From Undaria pinnatifida (Eukaryota; Sar; Phaeophyceae; Laminariales; Alariaceae), in NCBI GenBank assembly GCA_012845835.1, contig JABAKD010000023.1, forward strand, positions 11,062,421 to 11,126,420: a stretch of 64,000 bases of DNA. Direction: 5' to 3'. Position numbers and translations under genes: made by a program. How positions within the stretch are numbered: the first letter of the stretch is position 1; every line of letters starts with the position of its first letter. The notes below the pieces were generated by a model. The model was not told the DNA's origin, searched no databases, and saw only the letters and a list, made by a program, of their open reading frames with translations. Below, in pieces: positions 54,346-64,000 of this stretch.

Positions 54346-56498
54346 GTGTCAACGTCGGTTAGCGTCATCGTCGCCAAGTTGGCCAATTTCAGGGTTCAAG
54401 CAGCCACTCGCAGTAATGAAAGGATGCCTACAATGCTTTATGGAATGGTTGTCTTCGTGGCAGCTGAGGCAAAGCCCCCGGTTTTTTTCTCGGAGGGCAT
54501 TAGCACGAGGTGAAAGGAGGCCGCTCCAAAGGGGAGGGTTGTCTGTCTTAAACGAGGCCTTAACGGCGAAACCTTCTACATGGTGATGCTCTTCTAGTGG
54601 CCAGCAGTTCAATGTGTGGTCAAGCCAAGGGTCAGATGAATCATCGATGGGCGTGACAATTGATAAATGGTTCGATCCCGTCTGCCACAAAAGCGACTGG
54701 GGCGGCAATCGGCCCTGGCCGCGCCCATGACCGGCGGGCCGGGGCCCCGACGGGGCGGATGACCGCGCTCCCGTCGAAGAAACAGGGAGAGAAAAAAAAA
54801 GTTTCGCCGTTGACGGCAGGTGTCTTATTTGTCACTAAAAGCCCGCCACATAGCATCCAACGAGGCGTATGGCCGCGGGTCCGTTGCCTTCGAACCAGGG
54901 TACAACGCGGGCAGGAGAGCCGGAACTTGCTCATTCGCCGCCACCCGAACCACCTCCAACACCACATCCGTCCCCGGAGACGAAACACGCTCACTCCCCG
55001 TAGCGGTCAACATAAGTACGGGAAACTCCCGACTGAAATCTGAAAAAGGCATGCCGTTACACATTCCAAAAGTATGCAACTATGTGTAGCCCTCCTCCGT
55101 GTCAACCCCGTCGAAGTGCGCGATCAGCAGACGCAACAGAAGGGTGAAAGCCTCAGGCCCAGATGTTCCTCCTGCCATGGCTCTTGACACTTTTGCCTGC
55201 TACCACGACCACCTCGCTGTGGTCCGTGCTCGAGGACGAAGACGAGCGGGAGGAGGTTGACTAGTCGTCCCACGTTGAACGTCCTCTCGCGCGGTTCCTC
55301 CGCCCTCCGTTGCCTCCGCCAGAGCTGCGGCCAACTGCCCCGGTTGTTGGACCAAAGTTGCCCCCTCGGCGGCGCCCTCAGGCACACAAGCACCCGATGC
55401 GCTGTCACCCCCGCGGCGGTGGTGGTGGTCGCCACCCCCACTATTTTGGCCGCCACCCCCACCAGTTTTGCCGCCACCCCCACGGTTGCGGTCCCCGCGG
55501 TCGCGACCGTCGCTGCGGCGCTGTTTCCCCCGGCTTCGTTCTGCCAGCTCTTCCTCCGGGGTTCGCCCAAAAGACAGGGTCGGCGTCCTCGTCGTGGGCT
55601 GTCAGAAGGGCCTTGAGGACGGCAAGGGTCGGGGCGGCTCTCGTCTGTCTAGCATAGGGCGTACAATCCACGCGAGCCCAGGCCGCTTCCACTGAGGACG
55701 TCGGCTTGCCGCGACGCCGGCCTCTCTGACGGGAGGAGGCCGCAGGCCGTTTCCACCGCGGTCGCCAACGCTGAGGAGAAGTCTACCGTCGGTGCAGACG
55801 CCATGCACGCGACGATTCCCTTGAAAAAAGCGTCGTTCCCGGGTCGTGGTCGCTGGGATGCGACACCCTGCGGGCGCGACGAAGGCAAGGGGGCCGCGGT
55901 AGCTCCCGCTGCAGCTGACGCAACTGGTTGGTCGAGGGTTTGTTGCGCTCTCTTCGCTACCATGGACGACTCCCGCGCAGCGGTCTTCGCCTGCTCGATA
56001 TCTTCGTCAAACCGACGTCGGCGTGCTATCGTCTGGTTGGCGTCGTCGAGCGCCCGCTGGTCCCGCGCCGCCGCGTATGCCAAGTCCAAGGGGGCGGCAT
56101 GGGCGCCCCGGTCCCGGGAGCTCTGGGGGCGGCGCTCTGTCGAGCGCGGAGAGCCCAGGTGGCGGCGGTGGTGCCCTGTCGAGCGCGGGGGGGGCAGCTG
56201 GTGGCGCTCCCCCGGGGCTGGCGAGAGCTGGCGTCGAGATGCCCCCGACCGAGTCCGGTGGGGGTTGGTCCGTCTTCTTCTCAGCGCGAACCGGCGAGTC
56301 GACCCTCATGGTTGGTGGGAACGGGTGGAGGTATGGTGCTCCATCTTCTGTCTCGTCACCGGACCCGCCTCCGGTGGTTCCCCCCGTCTCGAGTCGCGGG
56401 ATCTCGAGCGAGCTCTCCCTGTCTCGTGGGCATCCAGGTTGGGGTTCGTGAAAGACCTTAGCCTGCCCCGAGTAGCCCGCTTCCTCACTGGTAGACAT
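54346..56498 (-). pseudogene. gag: C gag region, broken
   Basis: Begins at ATG 56496-56498 (MSTSEEAGYSGQAK). Coiled-coil-like RRRRFDEDIEQAK at about 55970-56040, a capsid-like segment at about 54825-55170 (FSREFPVLMLTATGSER), and a CCHC knuckle CLSCHEDNHSIKHC near 54430-54480. Broken in several places. Confidence 0.85.
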
Positions 56499-56929
56499 GT
56501 TGCTTGTTATCTGGAGGGAAGGCAGCGGAAGGAGGGGGTGTGGGGGAAGGAGGCGGGATGGGAACGACGCGTAAAGAAGCTATGGAGGCAGATATATTGT
56601 TGTGATGTCCCTGCTGTAAGTAGCGATATATCTGTGTTCCAGCAAACAGCAAGACATGGGCCTCGACTCCGTCCAGCCTCAGTGATGGTAGCAGCCCCGC
56701 CAACTAGCCGTATAAAAGGAGTACAGCAGTAAGAAGGGTACCATCCACCAAAACCGCAACATAAGAGCAGCGCCCAGTCTGACCGTAGGCTATACGGGTA
56801 ACGCCCGCACGAACCGCAGTAAAAGCAGACAAAACTGGGCAGCACTGACCCTAACCGCAGTGCAGGGGGTGCAACACATTTAAGGTACGTCTGCAGCTAT
56901 CGCACTTAAACAGGCATCATTCAACCTAG

Positions 56930-57930
56930 GCGAGGGGGGTAGCACAGGAAAGCGTCGCCCAAAACGCCCACGCCCATCGCACCAAAACGGGCAGCATTTA
57001 ACCTAGGTGCAGTGTAGGGGGGCATCACACAGTAAAGGGTTGCTCAAGAAGCCCACGCCCATCGCACCAAAACAGGCAGCATTTAACCGAGGTGTAGCGT
57101 AGGGGGCAGCACAGTGAAAGGTCACCCACCACGTCGACACTCATCGCACCAAAACAGGCAGCATTTAACCTAGGGGTAGTGTAGGGGTGGAAGCACAGTG
57201 AAGGGTCGCCCAAGAAGCCCACGCCCATCGCACCAAAACAGGCAGCATTTAACCTAGGTGTAGTGTAGAGGGGTAGCACAGTGAAAGGTCACCCAACACG
57301 CTGACACTCATCGTACCAAAACAGGCAGCATTTAACCTGGGTGTAGTGTAGGGGTGGAATCACAGTGAAGGGTGGCCCAACCCGCTGACACTCATCGCAC
57401 CAAAACAGGCAGCATTTAACCTAGGTGTAGTGTAAGGGGGTAGCACAGTGAAAGGTCACCCAACCCGCTGACACTCATCGCACCAAAACAGGCAGCATTT
57501 AACCTAGGTATAGTGTAAGGGTGGAAGCACAGTGAAGGGTCGCCCAACACGCCGACACTCATCGCACCAAAACAGGCAGCATTTAACCTAGGTGTAGTGT
57601 AGGGGTGGAAGCACAGTGAAGGGTCGCCTAACACGCCGACACTCATCGCACCAAAACAGGCAGCATTTAACCTGGGTGTAGTGTAGGGGTGGAAGCACAG
57701 TGAAGGGTCGCCCAACACGCCGACACTCATCGCACCAAAACAGGCAGTATTTAACCTAGGTGTAGTGTAGGGGGTAGCACAGTGAAGGATCGCGCAGCCA
57801 ACAGTAAAAAAACGGGCAGCATCCGCCCCAAAAGTAGTGTAGGGGGGGGGGTAGCACAGTGAAGGATCGCGCAGCCAACCGCATAAAAACGGGCAGCATC
57901 TGCCCCCACAGTAGTGCAGGTGGGGGTAGG
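56930..57930 (-). repeat. C leader array, about 83-bp unit
   Basis: About ten standard units (AACAGGCAGCATTTAACCTAGG, AGTGTAGGGG, GCACAGTGAAGGGTCG) plus two or three variant units at the LTR-proximal end carrying CGCAGCCAAC..TAAAAACGGGCAGC. Confidence 0.9.
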
Positions 57931-58459
57931 ACAGCATAGGTTCGCGCACCAACCGTATAAAAAACGGGCAGTATAACCTCATGAACAAGGTAGTGTCTCC
58001 CGACCGCACTAAAGGGGGGCGGTCGCGCCTACAGTTGTGCTGATTGCTGCAGTATCACTGCTGTGTTAACAGGTAACGGCAATTTCAACCGCACCAAGAT
58101 GGGTAGTGTAGTACCAACACCAGCTGCAGAAAAATGCTTACGCCCACAGTCGAATAGAAAGGCTGTTTGCCCCCAAAGGCACCGCATCAAACGGGCTGAT
58201 CTCCACTGCACTATTAAAAGATGTGAATCGCAGTATCTCCGCGAACTGTGTAGTAAGCGCTCTGTAACGGGCAGTGGCTGTCCGAACATGTGCAGAGAAG
58301 AAGAAAAAAATCCTAGCGTAGGCCCTAGCATTATCGTGAAGGGCAGCACATGTACCAACAGCAGCAGAAAGGCAGCGTTTGCGCCTACAGTAGTATAGTG
58401 CTCAGCATCTCCGCCAACTGTAAACCGCATTGCAACTGGCAGTACCCGTCGTGACAGCT

Positions 58460-58820
58460 GCAAGAAAAAATTGCAGCATTTATCCTAGCAGCATCGTGGA
58501 ACCCTGTAACAATTTTTGCAGCATTTATCCTAGCAGCATTGTGGAGCCCCGTAAACTTTTTGCAGCATGCATCCTAGCAGCGTTGTGGAACCCTGTGAAT
58601 TTTTTGCAGCACTCATCCTAGCAGCATTGTGGAGACCCGTACAAAAATTGCAGCATTTATCCTAGCAGCGTTGTGGAACCCTGTAAAAAAAATTGCAGCA
58701 TTCATCCTAGCAGCATTGTGGAGCCCCGTAAAACGTTTTGCAGCATTTATCCTAGCAGCGTTGTGGAACCCTGTGCAAAGTTTTGCAGCATTTATCCTAG
58801 CAGCATTGTGGAGGGGCAGC
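58460..58820 (-). repeat. C second leader array
   Basis: About seven units of 45-60 bp with TTTGCAGCATTTATCCTAGC and AGC.TTGTGGA.CCC.GT. A has about three and B about one. Confidence 0.85.
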
Positions 58821-60356
58821 ACATGTACCGGCAGGAAGACGGCCTAACGCCCGTACAGCTGAAAAACAAAATCCGTACAATACCCACTCCCACCGATAAA
58901 GGGACAGTTACGTTGACAGCAGTGCAGAGTGCCGCACTGTCGCAGCTGTGCCCACACAGAAAGTGGTATTATAATTCCCGCTTACCAATGAATGGTGGAA
59001 TGTAGGGCATCGCACACGCCAACAGGCCTTGCCCAAAAAAGCCAGCACAGAGTTTCAGCGTTCACTAAAATGAAGTTGTAGTCACGGGGGGGGGCAGAAC
59101 GGAAAAAAAAGTCTCGAATCGAACTTGCAAGGAGCACTCGCACAGCAGTGGAGGGTGTCAGAGCTGCGGTGCTGTAACTGTGGACGCTGGGGCAGTGAAG
59201 GGTCGAGCTATGCGGTGGATGGGCAGGAGCAAAGTAGGCGGCTTGGCTGCTGTACAGTGACTTCTACAGCAGAGAATCCGGCGGTATATGGCAGGCATTG
59301 ACAGCGAGCCCATTGTGCTGCACTGTAGTTGGTACCTCTGCGAACATGATGATGGTGGTTGAAGCTACGCGACGCACAGCAGTAGTGGAACGCTGTTGAT
59401 CGAGAAAGATCGGAGAGAGGTCCGAGCAGCGTCAAATTAGTAGCTGTACTAATTTCGGCAGAAAGGGAGCAGCAGTTTGTTCGACGCGCAAGACGGATCG
59501 ACGTATGTACTGAAACCCATACGATAACGCGTGTACTGGAAAATTTGCCAAACGAAAAAGCCCAAACAACATTCCACGAGCACCGCCTGTTTCTTCCCAG
59601 ATAGGATCACAAGGAAGGAGCCCCGACATGAGCTCCTAGAGCACGGTGCCCGTAGTCCAAGAGGGTGCGGTCTGGCTCAGACAGCAAAGGTGTATGCTGG
59701 TCGATGGGCTCTCTCAGCAAGCGAAGTCCCCGTCGAGGGTCATTCGAAGGGTTGATTCCAGTATGCTTGTCCGTGGCGTGTCGTGCATATATGTCTCAGA
59801 GCCCCAAAGCGCAAAACAAAAGTACAAAGTCGATGGCCAATCTTGGGGCTTGTGCTGGCAACTCGCGGAGATGTGCTGTGCAACATGCTGGCAGAGCGCG
59901 GAGCAAACAAGTCTGATGGGTGGGGCTCGGGCAGTTCCACTGCGGAGTGGTCTATGACCAGCTGGCGGTGAACTGATGCGACCAAAGGCCGGGACGAGGA
60001 GTGTGCTCCAAAGAGCAGTGTCGTCCGCACGTACTCGGAAGGTGTCCTCTGTGTGGTGCGTGCCCAGCAACCAACAGGAGGGACCAAAATTCGAGACGAG
60101 GAGTGTGCTCCGCAGAGCAGTGTCGTCCGCACGTACTTGGAAGGTGTCGTCCATGTGGTACGTGCCCGGCAACCAACAGGAGGGGCCCCTGCCATCTCAC
60201 TGCTGTTGTGGTCGCCGTTGTAGGAGAAAGGGCGCTCCCTCCATTGAGAAGCCACCCGAGAAGGAACAGGGGTTGTGGGCTCGACGGAAAGAAAAAGCAA
60301 AATCGCTCGTAAGAAAAAAAATCGGAAGAATGGAGGAACGCTGCCACAATAGCATA

Positions 60357-60374
60357 TCACGCTCGTCGACGCCA
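60357..60374 (-). other. C primer-binding site
   Basis: TGGCGTCGACGAGCGTGA on the minus strand, two bases after the 5' LTR. Confidence 0.7.
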
Positions 60375-60476
60375 CATGTTAAATGAAAGGTGGGGACACA
60401 GAATGCCCCCTGCAGGTCTGCTAATTGAGCAGGTCCTCGGAGAGTACTCACTTTATTTTCCTTCGTAGAGACGTAG

Positions 60477-60483
60477 CTTTATT
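60477..60483 (-). promoter_or_regulatory. Poly(A) signal in the C 5' LTR
   Basis: AATAAAG on the minus strand, about 30 bases after the palindrome. Present at the same place in the other family LTRs, slightly altered in B. Confidence 0.5.
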
Positions 60484-60554
60484 CATTTCCACCAGAGCCC
60501 CGGATAGCTTCTGAGATCGGAGGCACGTGCCTCCGATCTAATTCCTAACTTTCC

Positions 60555-60566
60555 CGAATATAAACC
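60555..60566 (-). promoter_or_regulatory. TATA-like element in the C 5' LTR
   Basis: TTTATATTCG on the minus strand lies about 20 bases before the palindrome, a position usual for the pol II promoter of an LTR. The same words occur in A, M and the C 3' LTR; the B 3' LTR lacks this segment. Confidence 0.5.
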
Positions 60567-60645
60567 ACCAACCATATCATACGAAACCCATCCAAATGAT
60601 CTCAAATTCGGATAATTACAGGCCTTTCGAGGCCGTATCTTAACA

Positions 60646-62441
60646 AATATCTGCTTCTGCAGCCAGCTACTTGCTGCTGCTTCTGCTTCTGTAGTTTTCT
60701 TATTGTTGGTCCTGCTGCTGTCGCTATTAAGAACTTTTAACGGCATGCCATCAGTGGCTAACGTGGCGTCGTCCACTATGCTCACGGACTCCTTCCCCCC
60801 CTCCCCTGCCTCTTTCTCCTCTTTTCGGCAATGTGATGGTATTCCGTGGAATGTACGTACGCCATCAATAAGTCGCAGCACTGGCAGCTCCTCAGTCAGT
60901 AGATGTGCATTGCCACTACATGCATATGGTACGAGTATCCGGCAGTATACTGACAGTACATACTGGACCAGGTCTTAGTCCTACGAAAAACATAAATATT
61001 TCACTTTGACGACTACCCAGCGCTCAACGGTGCCTTCAACAGAATCTTCCGTCAAGTGGAGCAACCTTTGTTCACTAATATCTATGATATAGTTTATTGC
61101 TGGCATATCGCGCCCCCTCTCGACTATGCTAGGCTCCCGCTGTCACCATTGAGTCTTCCCAAGAGGGCCAAAGAATATCGTCGATGAACTGACGGCATAA
61201 TTTGCCGCCTTGCAAAGCACCTTCCTTCGCAACCACACGCCATCGAGATACTATTAGTATACCGGTATGAATTAATTGTATCCTCACTGCAAAACATCAA
61301 ATTACGCCAACAATATAACGCGAAAACGCTACTAAAATCCCCCCAGCTATACCGTGTTCTGAGGCGGTCAACGTGGGTTGAGAAATTCGACCAAAATTTC
61401 AACTGGGCGTACGTCAAAGTGCGTGCTGATCCGTACCCCTACATCCCCTGTCGACGGCACTGTACATGGAAAATCCCCTCTGCTTTCGACTGTCACTTGG
61501 TCTGGCGCCATTAAAAACACAATGAACCTACATGGTACCACCTCGATGTGGGAGCTAAGCGAGCGCAGCGCAGAAACCCGAGGAACCTACAGGAGGAGCT
61601 ACGGAGCTACTACAGCGGTTTCTTTGTTCTTCGCCCCACCAAACGGCATAAATGGTGGGGTTAGCCCATATGCTACGCCGACAATCCTACTCAAATGATG
61701 TCCAGCAGGAGCCAAGTCAGTTTAAGGTCGCGTATCCGAGGGGACGTCGCTAGTCTGGACACGCCATAGGCCATCATGCTACGTGATTTTTTAGCCCAAC
61801 AAAGAGTTCAACCAACATGGCCTGCCGATACTTTCCCCACATCTTCGTATGGCGCCAACGTTTATGCTACACAAACGCCTGATTGCGGACCATTTTAGGT
61901 CGGTAGAGGCTGTGACACTCACTCATTCGTGCCAAAATGCGCAGGATCTCGAATACATTTCGCGTGCTTTACTAGGATGAGGCAGTTCACCATCCCCCCG
62001 TCCTCCCGGCTACCAATCACGGACATATGTTCCATGCTTGACATGGTGTGAACAACATCGCCCTTCGTGAAATTGAAGAGAAATCATGCGTATCAGATAC
62101 CGGTACATGACCATTTTCCCGTGCGAGGTTGTTGACAGGGCACCGAAAGCCACATTTATGGCGCATCTTCCTCTTGAGTGATGACAGCCGATGCGTAGCT
62201 TACGGAAGAATCCTGTTGAAGCAAACGAAAAGTATATGCCGGTGAAACAATTCAACGATTTCCGCATAAGTAAACAAGGCCGTATGAGATAAGTAAGAAT
62301 TTGCCAGAGAGGCTCAACACAACCATAACCACGGCTCCCTCCGAATTACGTTTATTACTGACTCCATGTCGGTTGCGCTGGGTTTCGAATTTTAGCTAGT
62401 CACAATTTTGTTTCAGGCACTGTTCTGCATGTTCGCCTATC
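60646..62441. other. Right flank, first part
   Basis: No supported gene. CTGCTTCTG-type low-complexity sequence lies at 60650-60700. Open frames are short. Confidence 0.4.
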
Positions 62442-62600
62442 GCTGAAAGCGTGAGAGCGTGAATTAGTCGGACAACCTGACGGAAATCGACGGGCAGTAT
62501 ATACGCGGAACCCCTTTCGCAACCCGAAGGCAAGTACCAGAGGTGAGAAGGCAAGATAATTGTGACCACGGCTTGTTCACATGGCCGTGACTGTAAACCC
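62442..62600 (+). repeat. Second copy of the SINE-like body
   Basis: GAAAGCGTGAGAGCGTGAATTAG, ATCGACGGGCAGT, GAAGGCAAGTACCAGAGG and GACCACGGCTTGTTCAC parallel 28437-28580. Upstream at about 62384 GGGTTTCGAATTTT could be a decayed box B. Confidence 0.5.
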
Positions 62601-64000
62601 ACCCACGAAACGAGCTGGAAAGCAAATCAATGACCAAAGAAACAAAGAAAGCATTTCGAAGCAATACGGGACACTAGTAATCATTGGATCGTCTAAAGAA
62701 CCTATTTATCCCTCAATATGCAGACGCCAGAAAAGCGATAAAAGATAAGCATAGGGCTGCACCTGTTTGTTTCTGAGATTCCTCATTTGCGGAGCTCCAT
62801 ATCTCACTCAAAACCCGATTTGATAAGGATTAAAGTGCAACCCTATGAGCAATGTCATTACCTAGGTTTAAAGTCGAAAGTTAATGCAAAACGTAACGAT
62901 GTGATGCAGTTCCTCGGTTGAGGAGCCCCGTCAATCAGAAGTGGTTTGGCAAGAAATTGCCACCCTTATCATAGCACGCGTCCTATCCTGGGACAGGGTA
63001 CGGGAAGAAATGCAAAAACACTACACGGGAAAAAACGAACGCTGCGGGTACACAGAAGGCAGGATGTGTGTTTCGGAAGATCGGAGCGAATCGCAGGGCA
63101 CGGTAAAATGCGCGTTCCATGAAGCGGGCTGCTCAAATCAATTCACACATGGCATGTCCTTTTAAGGCCACGGGGGATCCCCAAGAAATGTTTTGTCAAG
63201 TAGGGGCGAGTATTTAATAACAAGCTTTTCGCTGAAAAAAGCAACGACTCTAAAGTAGAATTGAGAGTTTTACAAGCAAGATGCACTTTTCTTGGATCGA
63301 AAAATATTATGAAGTTTTGAAGAATTCAGAGCTGCTTCGCCATTTCTTGCATTTTTTCTAGCCCAATATTTGACTACCTCGGGCGGCGACGAACTTTCCC
63401 CTTCCGCAATCTTTTCGGGTACGTACGCGCAGTGCTTCAAACGACCCGCGAAAATCTCGGCTAACGTTGTAAAAACCGTTTGTTCGTACACGTGATGTAG
63501 CCATCGTATTAATAGTATGCTAACTCGCAAACATGTCAACACGTGGATTTGGGAGCAAAATATCGATATTTTGGTGATGCTGGCTGGCAACGTTGACGTC
63601 GCGAAATCACGTCGTGACTCATTTCTGGGTGATTACAACAGATACCCGCTGGACCCGGCGCCCTCACGCACGTCATACTGAGCGCGTCTCGATTTCGCGG
63701 TCTGTGGTTTCTTGTGGGGACATGTAGCTGCCCTCAAGTAAAATGCCAACGTTCAGTTGAGGGTTATTTGTTTTCATTTTGTGTCTTCTAAACTTCGACA
63801 TTTTCAACCACTGCAACATCCCAAAGCCTAGACAGCCATAAAAAACTTGCGGACGACAAATCTCAACAGAATAACGAGGAAAAGTGTAGTATTGTCACAC
63901 AATGCGTGAAGACCCGTGTCTGCTGACGGACCATGGGGTTAAAGGTGGGAATGCAGCGTTAAACAAATACGACGCAATTGACTGCACCAGACAAACATCA
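62601..64000. other. Right flank, last part
   Basis: No gene I can support. A 74-codon plus-strand frame (62941-63165) has four Cys near its end and a 106-codon minus-strand frame (63270-63590) lacks an ATG at its start; both are unassigned. Confidence 0.4.

Larger units (their letters stand above)
56499..60356 (-). other. C leader with tandem repeats
   Basis: At about 3.9 kb this is the longest leader of the three; the excess comes from longer arrays. The LTR-proximal part has two units of about 98 bp encoding RADDTALRSTLLV (59976-60180). No known domain. Confidence 0.75.
47100..60645 (-). mobile_element. Element C: NADAR-carrying Ty3/gypsy-like LTR element, partly broken
   Basis: 13.5 kb with complete 269-bp LTRs (about 5 percent divergent, hence younger than A). 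Flanks TATA and AATA are a near match for a 4-bp duplication. The same parts occur as in B, in reverse orientation, so B and C form an inverted pair around a 4.2-kb spacer. The integrase frame is whole; gag, repeat block, NADAR and RNase H regions are broken, about ten breaks in total. Confidence 0.9.
60377..60645 (-). repeat. C 5' LTR
   Basis: 269 bp. Along the element strand it has GGTTTATATTCGG (TATA-like) about a third of the way in, then a perfect 26-base palindrome at 60514-60539 with core GGCACGTGCC, then AATAAAGC. Confidence 0.9.

Noticed and set aside
47090-60655. Exact target duplication of C
   Set aside because: TATA and AATA agree at three of four bases only, so it is reported as near-matching.
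63270-63590. 106-codon minus-strand frame as a host gene
   Set aside because: It has no ATG at its start, no recognised domain and no supporting neighbour.

Overview
The window comes from a eukaryotic nuclear genome. It has nested LTR retroelements, minisatellites and tRNA-derived pol III heads. There are no bacterial-style operons and I found no convincing host gene. Base composition is near 50 percent GC. Compact chromodomain-bearing Ty3/gypsy elements at this density would fit a red alga such as Chondrus, but that is only a guess.

Layout. An old LTR element (R, minus strand, 339-22722) has a 400-bp 3' LTR, an internal region of about 8.9 kb with no recognisable gene, and a 376-bp 5' LTR. 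A 12.7-kb element (A, minus, 439-13165) is inserted in the 3' LTR of R; the 5' LTR of R still shows the unoccupied site. A 373-bp miniature LTR element (14224-14596) sits in the R internal region. From 22723 to 29072 lies gene-poor DNA with a foldback DNA element, minisatellites, a retropepsin-like fragment and SINE-like sequence. Element B (plus, 29073-42886) follows; its 5' LTR is split by a young 896-bp deletion derivative (M, minus, 29125-30020). A 4.2-kb spacer full of simple and palindromic repeats leads to element C (minus, 47100-60645). B and C together form a giant imperfect inverted repeat. The last 3.4 kb is gene-poor.

A, B and C are one family. Order along the element: 5' LTR, tRNA-Ser-like primer site, a 3-4 kb leader built of tandem repeats, Gag with a CCHC zinc knuckle, a block of about 230-bp repeats, a NADAR domain (YbiA-type N-glycosidase fold), a Ty3/gypsy RNase H remnant, then an integrase with D,D35E core, GPY motif, chromodomain and an extra C-terminal Tudor-like domain, 3' UTR and 3' LTR. 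I see no reverse transcriptase in any of the three. The gag and middle regions are broken in all copies; the 629-residue integrase frame is whole in B and C and lies inside a 2.69-kb tract that is almost identical between them, although their flanks and LTRs differ by several percent or more.

The LTR elements here (A/B/C, M, R, the miniature element) share a primer site beginning TGGCGTCG two bases from the LTR and 4-bp target duplications where these can be seen; all but the miniature element also share a similar polypurine tract. They look like a guild using one replication machinery whose reverse transcriptase is not encoded in this window. The NADAR domain inside an LTR retroelement family is the most unusual observation.
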